Translations under genes and position numbers: made by a program
Notes under the pieces: model-generated
The model's input: the letters and a program-made list of their open reading frames with translations, nothing else
What the model was told of the DNA's origin: nothing
The model's database searches: none
Part shown: positions 24,641-35,822 of the stretch, in pieces
Layout: the number at the start of each line of letters is the position of its first letter
Numbering within the stretch: position 1 is the stretch's first letter
Assembly (NCBI RefSeq): GCF_017654505.1
Contig: NC_054536.1
Location: 29,897,970 to 29,961,969 of the forward strand
Source of the DNA: Polyodon spathula
Lineage: Eukaryota; Chordata; Actinopteri; Acipenseriformes; Polyodontidae
Direction: 5' to 3'
DNA: 64,000 nucleotides

Positions 24641-25164
24641 ATGGTACGGTACAAGAACTGTGCACACAGTATGGGACGGTGCAGGGCAAACAATCAGACC
24701 TGAAGAAGAGCTGAGCCCAGCAAGTGCTAGTGAATCAGAAGGGTAACCGTGTTCGTTGTACAAAGTACCAGCAGGAAAGGGAGCAGGTCTGGCCCTACAG
24801 TTACCACAGGAGCGAGATAGGGATCCTCATCTATAACACTTTTTGGCTAACCAACAGATTGAAACCCAAGGAAAGCCCACTGCTAGAGCTCTAACAATCT
24901 TCACACTAAATCTGCAAGCACATCTTAATGTGGTAGAGCTGCAAGAAGCTTGACCCAGCGTGCGCGTCTCTGTCAAACACCGGGCAGCTGAGCCCAGCAG
25001 CCGGGTTACCGTTATTTTAATATATTTACTATAATAAAATAAATAAAAAAAACACACAACACAACACAATTTTTATTTTACACCTCAACCGAAGCTAGCA
25101 GCCAGCTTAAGGCGTTTGATCCCGGGGAAGGGACTCCGTGCAGCTTTGGAATATCGATTCAGGT
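24641..25164. other. non-coding flank of the minisatellite
   Basis: The sequence turns more GC-rich (24690-25140) with no readable domain. It may include part of the element whose DIRS-like terminus lies at 25165-25240, but no coding remnant is seen. Confidence 0.35.
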
Positions 25165-25240
25165 TAGACGGTATCAAAGGATTAATACCCATGAGGTAAT
25201 GGTTACATTTCGTACTTGAAAGGGAACAATAAACCAGTAC
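25165..25240 (-). mobile_element. isolated DIRS-like terminal sequence
   Basis: The reverse complement reads GTTCCCTTTCAAGTACGAAA-TGTAACCATTAC, which aligns with GTTCCATTTCAAGTATGAAA-CATAACCACTAC at 11884-11916. The orientation is opposite to that copy. No recombinase or reverse-transcriptase remnant was recognised beside it, so it looks like a solitary end or a deletion product. Confidence 0.5.
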
Positions 25241-26271
25241 CCTGCCAAAACTACAATACTGGTTGAATCAATTATGTCATTTAATACTGACTTTCTGCAA
25301 CTTAATTCAAAGCCTTCACTTCCTTAACTTCACAAAGTAACTGGAGATAATAATGCAGGCATTAGTCAACATGCTTTTTTATATAGTTTTACTTCAGAAT
25401 ACATGCTTGAGTATTTTAATTGATCAGATGAGCACATCTGGAAATCAAATGTGGCATCTCAGCAGATCTTTCCAAGATAAATGTGTAAGCAAGAATAAAC
25501 AAATAAATATAAATAAATAAATAAATAAACAAACTAAATCAGGCCTCTCTCCAGGTACCTAGACCGGACTGTATGCATCCTGATACCTTCAAATCAGTTA
25601 CGTTAAACAAAGGCAGGACTTCTAGGAAGTGGAAATGCTGTTTCAATTATACTGTCTACATGAATGCGTTACATTTCCCAAACGCAGGGGAAAGTGGGTA
25701 GACGGGCTAATGTCAGCACAAGAAACACAGGTCTGCAGCCTTTCTTGACTTACAGGGAACGGAGACGTGACTGCATTAATAAAGACGATACAAGCACTCT
25801 GGCAACCTCAAGCCTTCATGATTAATGATGCTGCCCCACAAGCGAGCAACCCTAACCTTCTGTCTGTAATGGTTTTCTGAACAGGCTTCACATGTTGTTG
25901 CAATGTCATGGCCACAGCTGTAGCTTGGACAGGGGTGAGGTTACTCACCTCATGGTGTATTACATTACCCAAAATATAACTGACTGGGGTTTTTAAAGTT
26001 AAACTAAGGCTGTATGGTTTAAACAGTTAATGGAACTACGAATCCAAAACTAAACAGTAGCTTATGTAAATGAGTTACTTTATAAAGGCTCTTGCACTGA
26101 CTCACATTTTTTTTCAAAAAGTTGAATGCACTGTAAATCACAGTAACCATGGCAATGGAGGAGAGTATGGGAAAATATATGGAAAATTTGAAATTAATAC
26201 TAAAAGTAAAATATGACTGTTGATATTAAAGTAACTTTTTTAATTGAAAACACACACACACACACACACAC

Positions 26272-26359
<88 letters not shown>

Positions 26360-27358
26360 GTTTTGAAACACATACTTACAATTATGCAGTCAAACCTTAA
26401 GTTGTGGTGGTGTTGAAGACAATGTTTCCTGTTTCAGTACTGAAAACAGACTCTTGATTGCAAAGCCACATGTACTGCAAGCCCAGGATTGATTTGTAGT
26501 ACTGTGTGTGGCTGGTTCTTCACAGCATGACTATCATCTAGTGATTCATGCACCAAATAAACAAGCTCAGGGGTGTGAATGAGGAACAAGTAGTACTGCA
26601 GAGTGCTTCTACAGACTTGAAGAAAGCACATTGTCTTTGTCCATTACACATTCGCCAAAAGTGGCACAGCAACATATACAAACCCCAACAACTGATGTAG
26701 AGTATACATAACCAGCCTATCCCCTTGTTGTCTCTTGTCTGTCAATCAAGCGTTATGCTCAGCAGAATGTGCTTATTCATTTACTGCCACCCAGTAAAAC
26801 TGCAGCCATTTCCAGCTGTTTATACAGTGAAAAGCCCTGTCGCAGTACACTGCACTGCAGTACTAGAAAACCACAACTGACCACAGACTTCTAACAGTGT
26901 TTGGATACTTCCTGTACCTATTCAAAAAACATTCAGACATTGCATTATTTAGTATCTCTGCCAAAACACACTGGAAACAAAGCATCTTACTCTAAGACAT
27001 GTTTGAAGTGAATCAAACCCAAGAATAATTCAGTATATTTCATTACATTTCAGAATTAATCTAAAACTGTGCCAGATCTAACTACCCCCAGTCTTTCAAT
27101 ATTACGTACTTTACCCACATCTTTTTATGCCATTTTATTTAGTTTTAAAAAAAGATACAAAAAAAAAAAAAAAAAAAGAATCCCCATCTTTTAATAATTT
27201 AAATGGCACAAAAGCAGTGACAGCGCACAGGGTAGCTGACTGCACTGAGGCCCATTGTCCTAGAATGACAGTAAAGCTTTAGTAATTCAAAAAGCTCTAA
27301 CTGGCATTGATTTATTGTACACACTGTACTGTACCAGGCACATTCATTACAGAAAATA
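25241..27358. other. non-coding stretch with a large compound microsatellite
   Basis: AT-rich unique-looking sequence. It includes the (CA)n(TA)n(CA)n block at 26250-26356 and a poly-A run at 27159-27177. No gene or transposon recognised. Confidence 0.45.
26250..26356. repeat. (CA)n(TA)n(CA)n compound microsatellite
   Basis: CA units flank a central TA block of about 60 bp, so the block is nearly self-complementary in its middle. Confidence 0.95.
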
Positions 27359-27618
27359 TGTCAAAGGTTGGCCGAGTAGTGACGTTCCCAGACCAGATAG
27401 CTGACACAGAGAGACACACAGGCAGGTACTATGGGTGAAAGCTTGCTCTGGTACACTATATTTATTGAAACAAAGTACATAAAAAGGTTGTACACAAAAC
27501 AGTGCTCACAATAAATATTTAAGTAAACCAAATCCTGCGCTGGTCTGCCCAGCACTAGCAGCAATTGCTTGCTTTCTTACTGTTTTACTTTTGTTTTTGT
27601 TTCTTTGCTGTTACCTCG

Positions 27619-27653
<35 letters not shown>

Positions 27654-27885
27654 GTTCCTCCTCTTGAACACCCACACTGAACGGCAGAATCTGCTGGTTT
27701 TTATACCGGTGACCCTCTCCAGATTAGCAATAAATGAATCAATCAATTATTTAATCTGGATACGGTCATCTTCTGCACAGGGTTTTGGTTTGCATAGTCG
27801 ACACTCAATAATCAGACTGCCGACCGTGCATTCAGTTGTGTGTCTGGCAGAGACGAGCTGCTAACACCACCTCTGCCAGACCACA
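27359..27885 (-). mobile_element. solo LTR of an LTR retrotransposon
   Basis: On the minus strand it starts TGTGGTCTGGCAGAGG (27885), has a TATA box (GGTATAAAAACC, near 27700), a polyadenylation signal (TCAATAAATATAG, about 27460) and ends AACCTTTGACA (27359). This is the U3-R-U5 order. A (CA)n/(CT)n microsatellite (27617-27653) lies downstream of the TATA box. No primer-binding site or polypurine tract is adjacent and no perfect target duplication is seen, so it is probably an old solo LTR. A similar TGTGGCAGGGC motif at 28135 could be an alternative start. Confidence 0.55.
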
Positions 27886-28420
27886 TTTAAACCAATACTT
27901 GTTTTAAATAAACACAAAATACCTTCAAATCATAATCATATATCTTCACGATCCATTCTTTAAATACAACTGTTCTAAAATAAACAAACAATACATTTTC
28001 TTTTAAATAGTAATAGAATACACCACAATATAGTGCATTCACCTGTGTTAAACAAACACAACACATTTATTTATATGCAAGGCTTTGCTCTGCCCCTTCT
28101 GATTATGTGCAGGGCTGTTCTTCTGCCCTGCCACAGTTCCAAATCCTTTGCTTTCCAAATTAAAAGTGCAGCTTGGGTTACACATAACTGTAAGAGACTC
28201 TTACCCCCTGAAAATTCCATCATCTATTTAAATGGATATTGCACAGAGGTGGTTAATTAAACAAAGCATCTCCAAAACATGATTATACAAATGGTATTTC
28301 AATCTTAATTCAACTCCTGTATGTATGCAGTACTATAATGTTAATACAGTGTGAAGCAAACTGATCTCATACAATATATTAGTCTTATAAACCAGAGTTT
28401 CTCCAGGCAACCGTTTTATT
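27886..28420. other. flank of the solo LTR, possibly part of its U3
   Basis: AT-rich, with TGTGGCAGGGCAGAAG on the minus strand at 28135-28120, which resembles an LTR start. No protein feature. Confidence 0.3.
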
Positions 28421-28487
28421 GTTAATATTCATTTATTTAGCAGATGCCTTTATCCAAGTCTGTTTCTTTAACCACTGGACACCACCC
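28421..28487 (-). mobile_element. internally deleted tRNA-derived SINE
   Basis: On the minus strand a box-A-like head (GTCCAGTGGTTAAAGAAACA) joins directly to the tail (TTGGATAAAGGCATCTGCTA AATAAATG). The box B and core parts seen in the copies at 34642-34870 and 63669-63925 are missing. It is too short to be retrotransposed on its own by the usual model. Confidence 0.6.
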
Positions 28488-29009
28488 CCTACATGCAATG
28501 CCTGTAAATGTAAAGTGGGCACCATGCTGCAGAGTTATGGACCTTTAATCAAGTCTGACCTAAAAATCAGAAGCAGTGCAGCTCTGCAGAATCACAACTG
28601 CTACAAGGTACAGTACCATTAGGTTACTCCATTTCACAAAGCAACACAGAGAACAGAAAGCCAGCAGACCTGCCGATTTCCTGAAAGCCTCGCAGATTGC
28701 ACTTTCCAAACAATTCTGCCCCGTTTTGTGTCTGTGTGTATTTAACAGACAGCTACATAATGTGTTTTCCTAAAAGCCAAGCTCAAAATGAAATATTGCT
28801 ATGAAGGACTGTCACCAGATGAACAAGGTTTTGATGGCAATGAGAGGGGTACAACTGAATAAAGTAGTGATGTCATGGAATACACGTCATCGTAAATGAA
28901 ACCTGAACAGTAGCACTGTACTGTAAAAGATCTATACTACATTGTGTTTTTTTTTTCTTTAACATTAATTTTATGTTGTACTTATGTAGCAAAAGCAAAG
29001 ATATTGGTC
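28488..29009. other. non-coding, no feature recognised
   Basis: AT-rich sequence between the SINE fragment and the hAT-like element. No domain or repeat family recognised. Confidence 0.4.
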
Positions 29010-29117
29010 TCAGAGGTCAGGGGTTGTCAACCGGGGGTACGCATACCCCTGAGGTACTTCTGAGTTAGGGGGGTATACAGAACAACAAAGAAATGCAAAA
29101 AAAGGTATTATATATTA

Positions 29118-30598
29118 CACTGAACAAAAATATAAATGCAACATGCAACAATTTCAAAGATTTCACTGAGTTACAGTTCATATAAGGAAATCAGTCAATT
29201 GAAATAAATTCATTAGGCCCTAATCTATGGATTTCACATGACTGGGAATACAGATAGGCATCTGTTGGTCACAGATACCTTAAAAAAATAAAATAAAAAA
29301 AAAAGGTAGGGGCTTGGATCAGAAAACCAGTCAGTATCTGGTGTGAGCAACATTTACCTCATGCAGCGCGACACATCTCCTTCGCATAGAGTTGATCAGG
29401 CTGTTGATTGTGGCCTGTGGAATGTTGTCCCACTCCTCTTCAATGACTGTGCGAAGTTGCTGGATATTGGCGAGAACTGGAACACGCTGTCGATCCAGAG
29501 CATCCCAAACATGCACAATGGGTGACATGTCTGGTGAGTATGCAGGCGATGGAAGAACTGGGACGTTTTCAGCTTCCTGGAATTGTGTACAGATCCTTGC
29601 GACATGGGGCCATGCATTATCATGCTGAAACATGAGGTGATGGCGGCAGATGAATGGCACAACAATGGGCCTCAGGATCTCATCACGGTATCTCTGTGCA
29701 TTCAAATTGCCATCAATAAAATGCAACTGTGTTAGTTGTCCGTAGCTTATGCCTGCCCATACGATAACCCCACCGCCACCATGGGGCACTCTGTTCACAA
29801 CGTTGACATCAGCAAACTGCTCGCCCACACAACACCATACACGCTGTCTGCCACCTGGCTGGTACAGCTGAAACCGGGATTCATCCGTGAAGAGCACACT
29901 TCTCCAGCGTGTCAGTGGCCATCGAAGGTGAGCATTTGCCCACTGAAGTCGGTTACGACACCAAACTGCAGTCAGGTCGAGACCCTGGTGAGGATGACGA
30001 GCGCGCAGATGAGCTTCCCTGAGACGGTTTCTGACAGTTTGTGCAGAAATTCTTTGGTTGTGCAAACCGTTTCATCAGCTGTCCAAGTGGCTGGTCTCAG
30101 ACGATCCCGCAGGTGAAGAAACTGGATGTGAAGGTCCTGGGCTGGCATGGTTACATGTGGTCTGCGGTTGTGAGGCCGGCTGAACGTACTGCCAAATTCT
30201 CTAAAATGAACATTCAATTCTCTGGCAACAGTTCTGGTTGACATTCCTGCAGTCAGCATGCCAATTGTACGCTCCCTCAAAACTAGAGACACCTCTGGCA
30301 TTGTGCTGTGTGACAAATCTGCACATTTTAGAGTAGCCTTTTATTGTCCCCAGCACAAAGTGCACCTGTGTAATGATCATGCTGTTTAATCAGCTTCTTG
30401 ATATGCCACACCTGTCATGTGGATGAATTATCTTGGCAAAGGAGAAATGCTCACTAACACGGATGTAAACAAATTTGTGCACAAAATTTGAGAGAAATAA
30501 GCTTTTTGTACGTATGGAAAATTTCTGGGATCTTTTATTTCAGCTCATGAAACATGGGACTAGCACTTTCCATGCTGCGTTTATATTTTTGTTCAGTG
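29118..30598 (-). mobile_element. Tc1/mariner-family transposon, nearly full length
   Basis: The 1481-bp element has inverted ends beginning CACTGAACAAAAATATAAA on both sides and is flanked by TA (29116-29117 and 30599-30600), the Tc1/mariner target duplication. The transposase reads on the minus strand. This family, with the same terminal sequence, is widespread in fishes. Clean ends and a mostly readable transposase make it one of the youngest insertions in the window. Confidence 0.93.
29331..30316 (-). pseudogene. Tc1-like DD34E transposase, inactivated
   Basis: The N-terminal part (30316-29972 frame) starts MSHSTMPEVSLVLRERTIGM with a helix-turn-helix, followed by RPHNRRPHVT and DLHIQFLHLRDRLRPAT. 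A frameshift near 30060-30080 moves the reading to the frame that ends at 29331. The first Asp is in LFTDESRF and the second in FQHDNAWPHVA. The third catalytic residue, 34 residues later, should be Glu but is Val (SPDMSPIVHVW, codon GTG). The first HTH also seems to lack about ten residues after LNVHF, and about three residues are missing after WDALDR. It cannot catalyse transposition, though the ends could still be mobilised in trans. Confidence 0.9.
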
Positions 30599-31359
30599 TA
30601 AATCTCTAAACCACTGTGCATATAAATATTTTTGTTTTGCAGCTGAAAGGTTAGTATAGTTTCAAAATCATCATCCAGCTGTACGCAAGCATGATTGCAA
30701 TTTAGCGGATTTCCACTCTGATCTATTGCTCGGGTGGGTGAAGCAGGCGTCTTGCGATTCTGCCAAGTAGAGCTCTGCTCAGAGCGTTCTGTGTTGCTCG
30801 TGAACTTTTTAACTCATCATATAATTGAATACTAAATCAGTGGAGCACAATCTCTGCATTTTTTAGAAGTATAAATGCTCCAGAAAACAAATAATAAATC
30901 ACATTACTCATTCTTTTACAGCTTTTGTTTTATTTATTAGGTGCGGCTGCATTTTAGTAACAGCAATAGCAGCTGGCTGAATTCATTTTCAAGGAGTACA
31001 TCCAGACTATCATGTGTCCTTTCGAGTGGATACATTTCTTGCAAAAAGAAAAAAAAAAAGGAAGAAAGCACATGCGAGTCCACAGAAAGTGCAACGCGAC
31101 AAAGTTATATCAAGTCCCTTTGGAACATTTTTATCATTGTTAGTTATTATAGTTGTATCTTAAGGTTAATGTTTTTAATGTTGCAAATATTTTAAAATGG
31201 CACACAATTATGCCGAGATGGGAAGTATATGGCAACGTAAACATTTACAGTGCGGTCTATTTTGGGTCATTTACAATAACTTTGCCAAATAGAAAGTGAA
31301 TACGTGTGTTTCCGAAGAGATTCAGAAATACTATCTTTTGATCCTGTGCACCTAAAGAC

Positions 31360-31536
31360 TTACACTGTAAAAACCTTTGAATAAGTCTATTTTGTAGGTA
31401 TTTTTAGGGGGTCCTAAAAGGGGGAGTGACTTATACACCGGTGTGACCTGTAGGCTTTTTCCTGAAATTGTTGTCTCAAAAAGGTGGGGGGCAACTTCTA
31501 CACCGGTGCAACTTATACACCGTTTTTACGGTAATT
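31360..31536. mobile_element. short MITE with TACNGTAAAAAC ends
   Basis: The left end TTACACTGTAAAAACC faces the inverse of CCGTTTTTACGGTAATT. The inner part repeats GACTTATACACCGGTGTGAC and AACTTATACACCG. A related fragment lies at 51900-52005. Motifs of the form 'GACTTATAC.CCGGTG' are frequent in fish MITEs; the superfamily was not assigned. Confidence 0.5.
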
Positions 31537-31777
31537 AAAAGTTTTAAGAATTACTGTTTGGTATTCTGTCCTAAAACCAGCAGTGTGCGAGTTCCAAACT
31601 GTTGTGACAAATTATATATTAAATTAAACTGAAATTAAATCTGTCAATCAGAAATGGCCTTTTATTGCAACTGTGGTGCCATTCAGTACAGTCAAAATTG
31701 TAAAGGGGTACTTGATTTGAAACCTCCAGACAGAATGGGATAGTTTTAAGAAAAGGTTGAAAACCACTGTCATAGGG

Positions 31778-34641
31778 GATTTTCTGTGCTTAAATATTTA
31801 CGTGACATCACCCTATGACTTTTTTTGTTAGATTCATTCTACAAATCCTCAAACTAAAAGAGGCTGTGTGGCTTTGAAAAGAAGGGGAGTGCGGGGCAGA
31901 TAGTGTTTATTAAAGAATCCACAGTTAGTGTTAGGAATCCACAGAATACTGTGGATTCATTAACAAAACCACAGTGAATCAGAACAATTCAACAGAAATG
32001 CAAATACAGGCTTGCGATTTCAGATTAGGATTTCATATTGTTTGATAAAAGTAGGGTAATGCAAATATGTACTAACAATGTAAAAAATAAAATATTCATA
32101 ACTACCTTTATTTACGATATAATTGAACACAGTTCTGGATTCCTAACACGTCTCTGGTGGATAAAACACGCTCTACTACAAAGGATTGGTTTAAACAGGA
32201 CGGTACCTGTATGTTTATTTGTTCAGCGGTGTCCCTTTTCCAGTGGGAACATAGCTTCTTTTAACAAACTATTAAAATAAAATAAACTAAAATAAATCCT
32301 AGCTCACGTTTTGGAGCACTAACTAAACTTAACAGGATCCCTAATAATATATTAAATTTACAAATCACAGATTTAATATACTTTGTTTTATAGGTCTACA
32401 TCTGTTTTAGGTTTGGCAAAATGATCAATAACTTTACTCTCTGTTCCGCTTTATATTTGCTTGTTTTTTTGCATTTTTATTTTTCTTAAGCGAATTTAAA
32501 TGTTCTACATCAAACACAGACCTTGTGCTATCTTCACTTACAACAGACACTAAGTGGGATTTCAAACTCATATTCCGAGGAACTCGTGACAATATTGCCG
32601 CAACGTGAAGAAACGTTTGAAATCCGTGTAACGAAAACCGAATCCAATTACCAAATTAACAATCAGTTGAATCTCGTTATGGAGTCTCGTTAGTATCAAC
32701 ATATTTAAGTGGAATAAACAACTCAGTGTTGAAATCAGTAAGAACATAATCCACAGTGTCTTGTGCCTAATGGCACTCGAAACAGTGAATTATTTTCACT
32801 GATTAAACACTGAGTTGTCAACATAAAAAGCACCCAACCAAATGCAATTCTAAAATTTCTAACATGGCTTTTATTTTCATTGGTCGATTAAAATAGCTCA
32901 GATATACTATTTGGATATATTATTTGCATATGCGTGTTTTCAGTTGTATAGTTATACCTGTAGTCGCTGTTTTTTGTTGTTTTTTGCTTCCTGCTTTTGT
33001 AAGTAAAAGAAAGTATTCTCAATATTGACCAGTACTGTATTACCTGTGAAATACTTAATTTGGAAATTGGGTGCCGATTGCACCTCCACAGAATCTACTG
33101 CTTTGAGGCTAAATGTGTGAAGCTATTGGAGCAAACTACAGGACAGGATATGTACTGGTGAATATATTTGCTAAAATAAGATAAAAATTCACTTGACAGC
33201 TTGCAGCTTGCAGAAAAGGCATCAAGGAAACACTTAAAAGGGCTGTCGGTATAGAACTGCTGTCTGATAGTCAAGTCATCCTCTTACTTATTTGGCAAGC
33301 TGGATCTCTGTCTCCACGGGTTAACAAAGGAAAGAAAGGGCAGCAGAACAACGAATGAAAGAAAAGCTACTTCCCTGACAGACCTGGTAAAGATACAAAG
33401 GAAGACTTCATAGAATATACCAGGGTCAGAAAAATGGCAAGGGAAACTGAATCATGCTTTTGCTGTATACTGAACACAAATCAGGCCTACAATTAAGTAC
33501 AAATAACTGCAAACTTACACATGGAAAAAAGCACAGCTAATTTATATATGTACCTTTTATTAGTACTGAATGTGCATGATTTCTCATTTTTAGTGGCAGG
33601 CAAGTCTGCCAGTTCCAGATAGAACATCTGCACTGAATGAATTCAATTGGAAATGTCTCAGACCAGCAAAACAGAAGATGAAATTGGCCCCATCTACTCT
33701 CGGAACTGCCAGACTATGGATCGGATTCCTGCTGTCTTATTGCAAAGTTTATTTTTAGTGGGAACTGTATTAACAATAGAAGCATCTTTCGAAGGCATTG
33801 GTTTCGTTTGGCCCTTCTGGCAAGTTTTACCAGGTTTTGATAATCAAAGCAAGATGGTTTTAGTCCGGTTTATTCCAGCCTCAGGCCGTTTGTTTTAAGA
33901 GATGTTTGCATGCAACTTCTGCATACTTTCATCCCTTTACATAACTACTGCCACGTCCCCCTTCATTTTGTTTATTTTTATGGTCATTCATCCAAAAGTG
34001 AAATCCAAGGATTTCACTTTACAGCTATTTCTGCAGTTTAGTGTTTTCACACGCAATCTGTTTCACCTGGCAACCAGAGTTAAATTGAAATATTCAGCAC
34101 AGAGGCAGAATTATAACAAGGGGCTAGGTAAACGTACAGAGCCCCATAAGGTTTTAAATGTACGTAAAAACATATAGGCCTAGCATTGGCTTTTAAATTT
34201 ATGAAAAAAGTTTAATCATGTATACAGCTTAGCATAGCAGCTTCACCCATTCCAGTTGTTAATACAAGCTTGATCAGCCACAGTATACTCTCTATAGGTA
34301 AGGCCCTTCATTTCTGGATTTAACTTTTCTTTAAATTTCCTGGGAATTGGTCGGTGTGTTACAAAAAACAAAAAAAAAAAGGGGGGGGGGGGGGGGGGGT
34401 GAAATCAGTGCAAAAAATTTACTCCACAATTTTTTGGGAGAAATATTGGGTGTTCATTTTGGTGGACGGGAGGACAGCAAAAAAAAAACAAAACAAAAAC
34501 ACAAGTATTGAAAGTAAAAAACAAACAGAATGTGATGTGGTAGAACTGCAACTGAACTCAAAACACTGTACGTATGAAACCATCATCTCCAATCCCCCAA
34601 CCTTCCTTTTTAATAAACAGTTTAGTGTTGGTGACTTAAAA
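31778..34641. other. non-coding stretch with two inverted-repeat structures
   Basis: It contains a perfect 10-bp hairpin (31935-31958) and a 20-bp inverted pair (32718-32738 with 32799-32818). An A10/G19 homopolymer block sits at 34371-34399. Open frames at 33647-33898 and 33902-34177 have no domain, conserved motif or splice context, and I do not call them genes. Confidence 0.4.
34371..34399. repeat. poly-A / poly-G homopolymer block
   Basis: About 10 A followed by about 19 G. Confidence 0.95.
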
Positions 34642-34870
34642 CCATTTATTATTATCACCATTTGTTTATTTAGCATACATCTTTATCCAAAGCGACTTAC
34701 TCGGGTGCGTGAACTACGCAACAGCTGCACAGTCACTTATAACAACATCTCACCCAAAAGATGGAGGTTAAGTGACTTGCTCAGGGTCACACAGTGAGTG
34801 AGCCGGGATTTGAAACGGGGACTTCCTGGTTACAGGCCTTTTTCTTTAACCACCAGACCACAAAGCCTCC
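34642..34870 (-). mobile_element. tRNA-derived SINE with MIR-like core and LINE-like tail
   Basis: On the minus strand it reads box A (GTGGTCTGGTGGTTAAAG), box B (GTTTCAAATCCC), a core close to MIR/CORE-SINE (CACTGTGTGACCCTGAGCAA then TCACTTAACCTCC), and a tail (AAGTCGCTTTGGATAAAG.. ..TGCTAAATAAAC) ending in a TAATAATAA-like run. The tail resembles the 3' end of the L2-type LINE fragment at 56755-56800. It is the most complete SINE in the window besides 63669-63925. Confidence 0.85.
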
Positions 34871-35822
34871 TTTAGCCTATAAACATTTTTATAATTGTGT
34901 CAAAAATTATTTTACACAATCTAGATCATTACAATGATACATTTAAATACATTTACAAGCCTTATGAAGCCCAGCCAGACGTCTGATACAAGGGGCTTTA
35001 GTGAAAATTCCAAAAGTCCTGCCTAACGCAGGCTTGCAGCAATTTTAGAGTGTCTTTTCAAAGGCTCGTTCTGCTGCAATCTTGGATGTAGCCAAATTTA
35101 GAAAATACTCTCGCCACATCAGCCAAGCCAGATGGGACACTGAAGATGTGATAAGCAGCACGGCTCAAATTTGGAAAGTCGTGCAGTGGATTTTTTCAGA
35201 ATTTAAAACAGTGATGCCGCCATCGTCAGGAGAAGGCACTGCCATCTACACGTGGAATTCACTTTCCAGTTTATACCGGGTTTTCTTTTCTACCCATTTT
35301 AGCATGAAAAGTAGGTCACTAACACTTACTGTAATTGCTTTGACAGCTGTTAACTATCTACGCTATCTGTAAAGCGTGAAATGTGTAAGAGGTGGGCGTG
35401 AGATCAACTAATAGTACAGAGATGCACGTACATGGGTGTGTGTGTGTATAGCTTCCACTACATTACCTTACTTTAAGTAGACAGCTTTGCATATACACAG
35501 CCAAATTTATTAACATAAACACATACTGTATATCTAAAGTAATGTATTTTCTTAATTTAGCCTAACAGTTTATTTTTCTGCACTTGAGTGGTCCAAAATT
35601 CTGGTGAAAATCAGTAAAAACCTAATAGTTTTTGCAAAACTTGGGAATTTTTTGGTAAAAATAAACCGAAAACTAAGGGGCATATCTATAGGTAACAAGT
35701 TCAGGTGTGTTTTATTAAACTCATAGCAAAACTAGGAGTGTATCAAACTGATACGCAACAGCAGCCTTATTTCCATACCTGTTGTATTTTGAAACAGTGA
35801 GGAAAGGTCAAGTCACAGTTAA
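34871..35822. other. non-coding, one unexplained open frame
   Basis: An open frame with a hydrophilic start (35082-35372, MDVAKFRKYSRHISQARWDT...) is unusually rich in charged and aromatic residues in its first 60 codons. I recognise no family, and no splice sites or homologous context were seen. It may be a transposon remnant or chance. Confidence 0.3.

Larger units (their letters stand above)
29018..31769. mobile_element. hAT-like element interrupted by a Tc1 element and a MITE
   Basis: The left end CAGGGGTTGTCAACC (29018) and the inverted right end CAGTGGTTTTCAACC (31769) form a 15-bp terminal inverted repeat with two mismatches. The flanking 8-mers TCAGAGGT (29010-29017) and TCATAGGG (31770-31777) match at 6 of 8 positions, which fits an aged 8-bp hAT target duplication. 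Removing the Tc1 insertion leaves about 1.27 kb with no readable transposase, so it is non-autonomous or heavily decayed. Confidence 0.6.

Noticed and set aside
33647..34177. Two adjacent plus-strand frames as a small gene
   Set aside because: No domain, signal, splice or codon pattern supports them; chance frames in AT-rich DNA.
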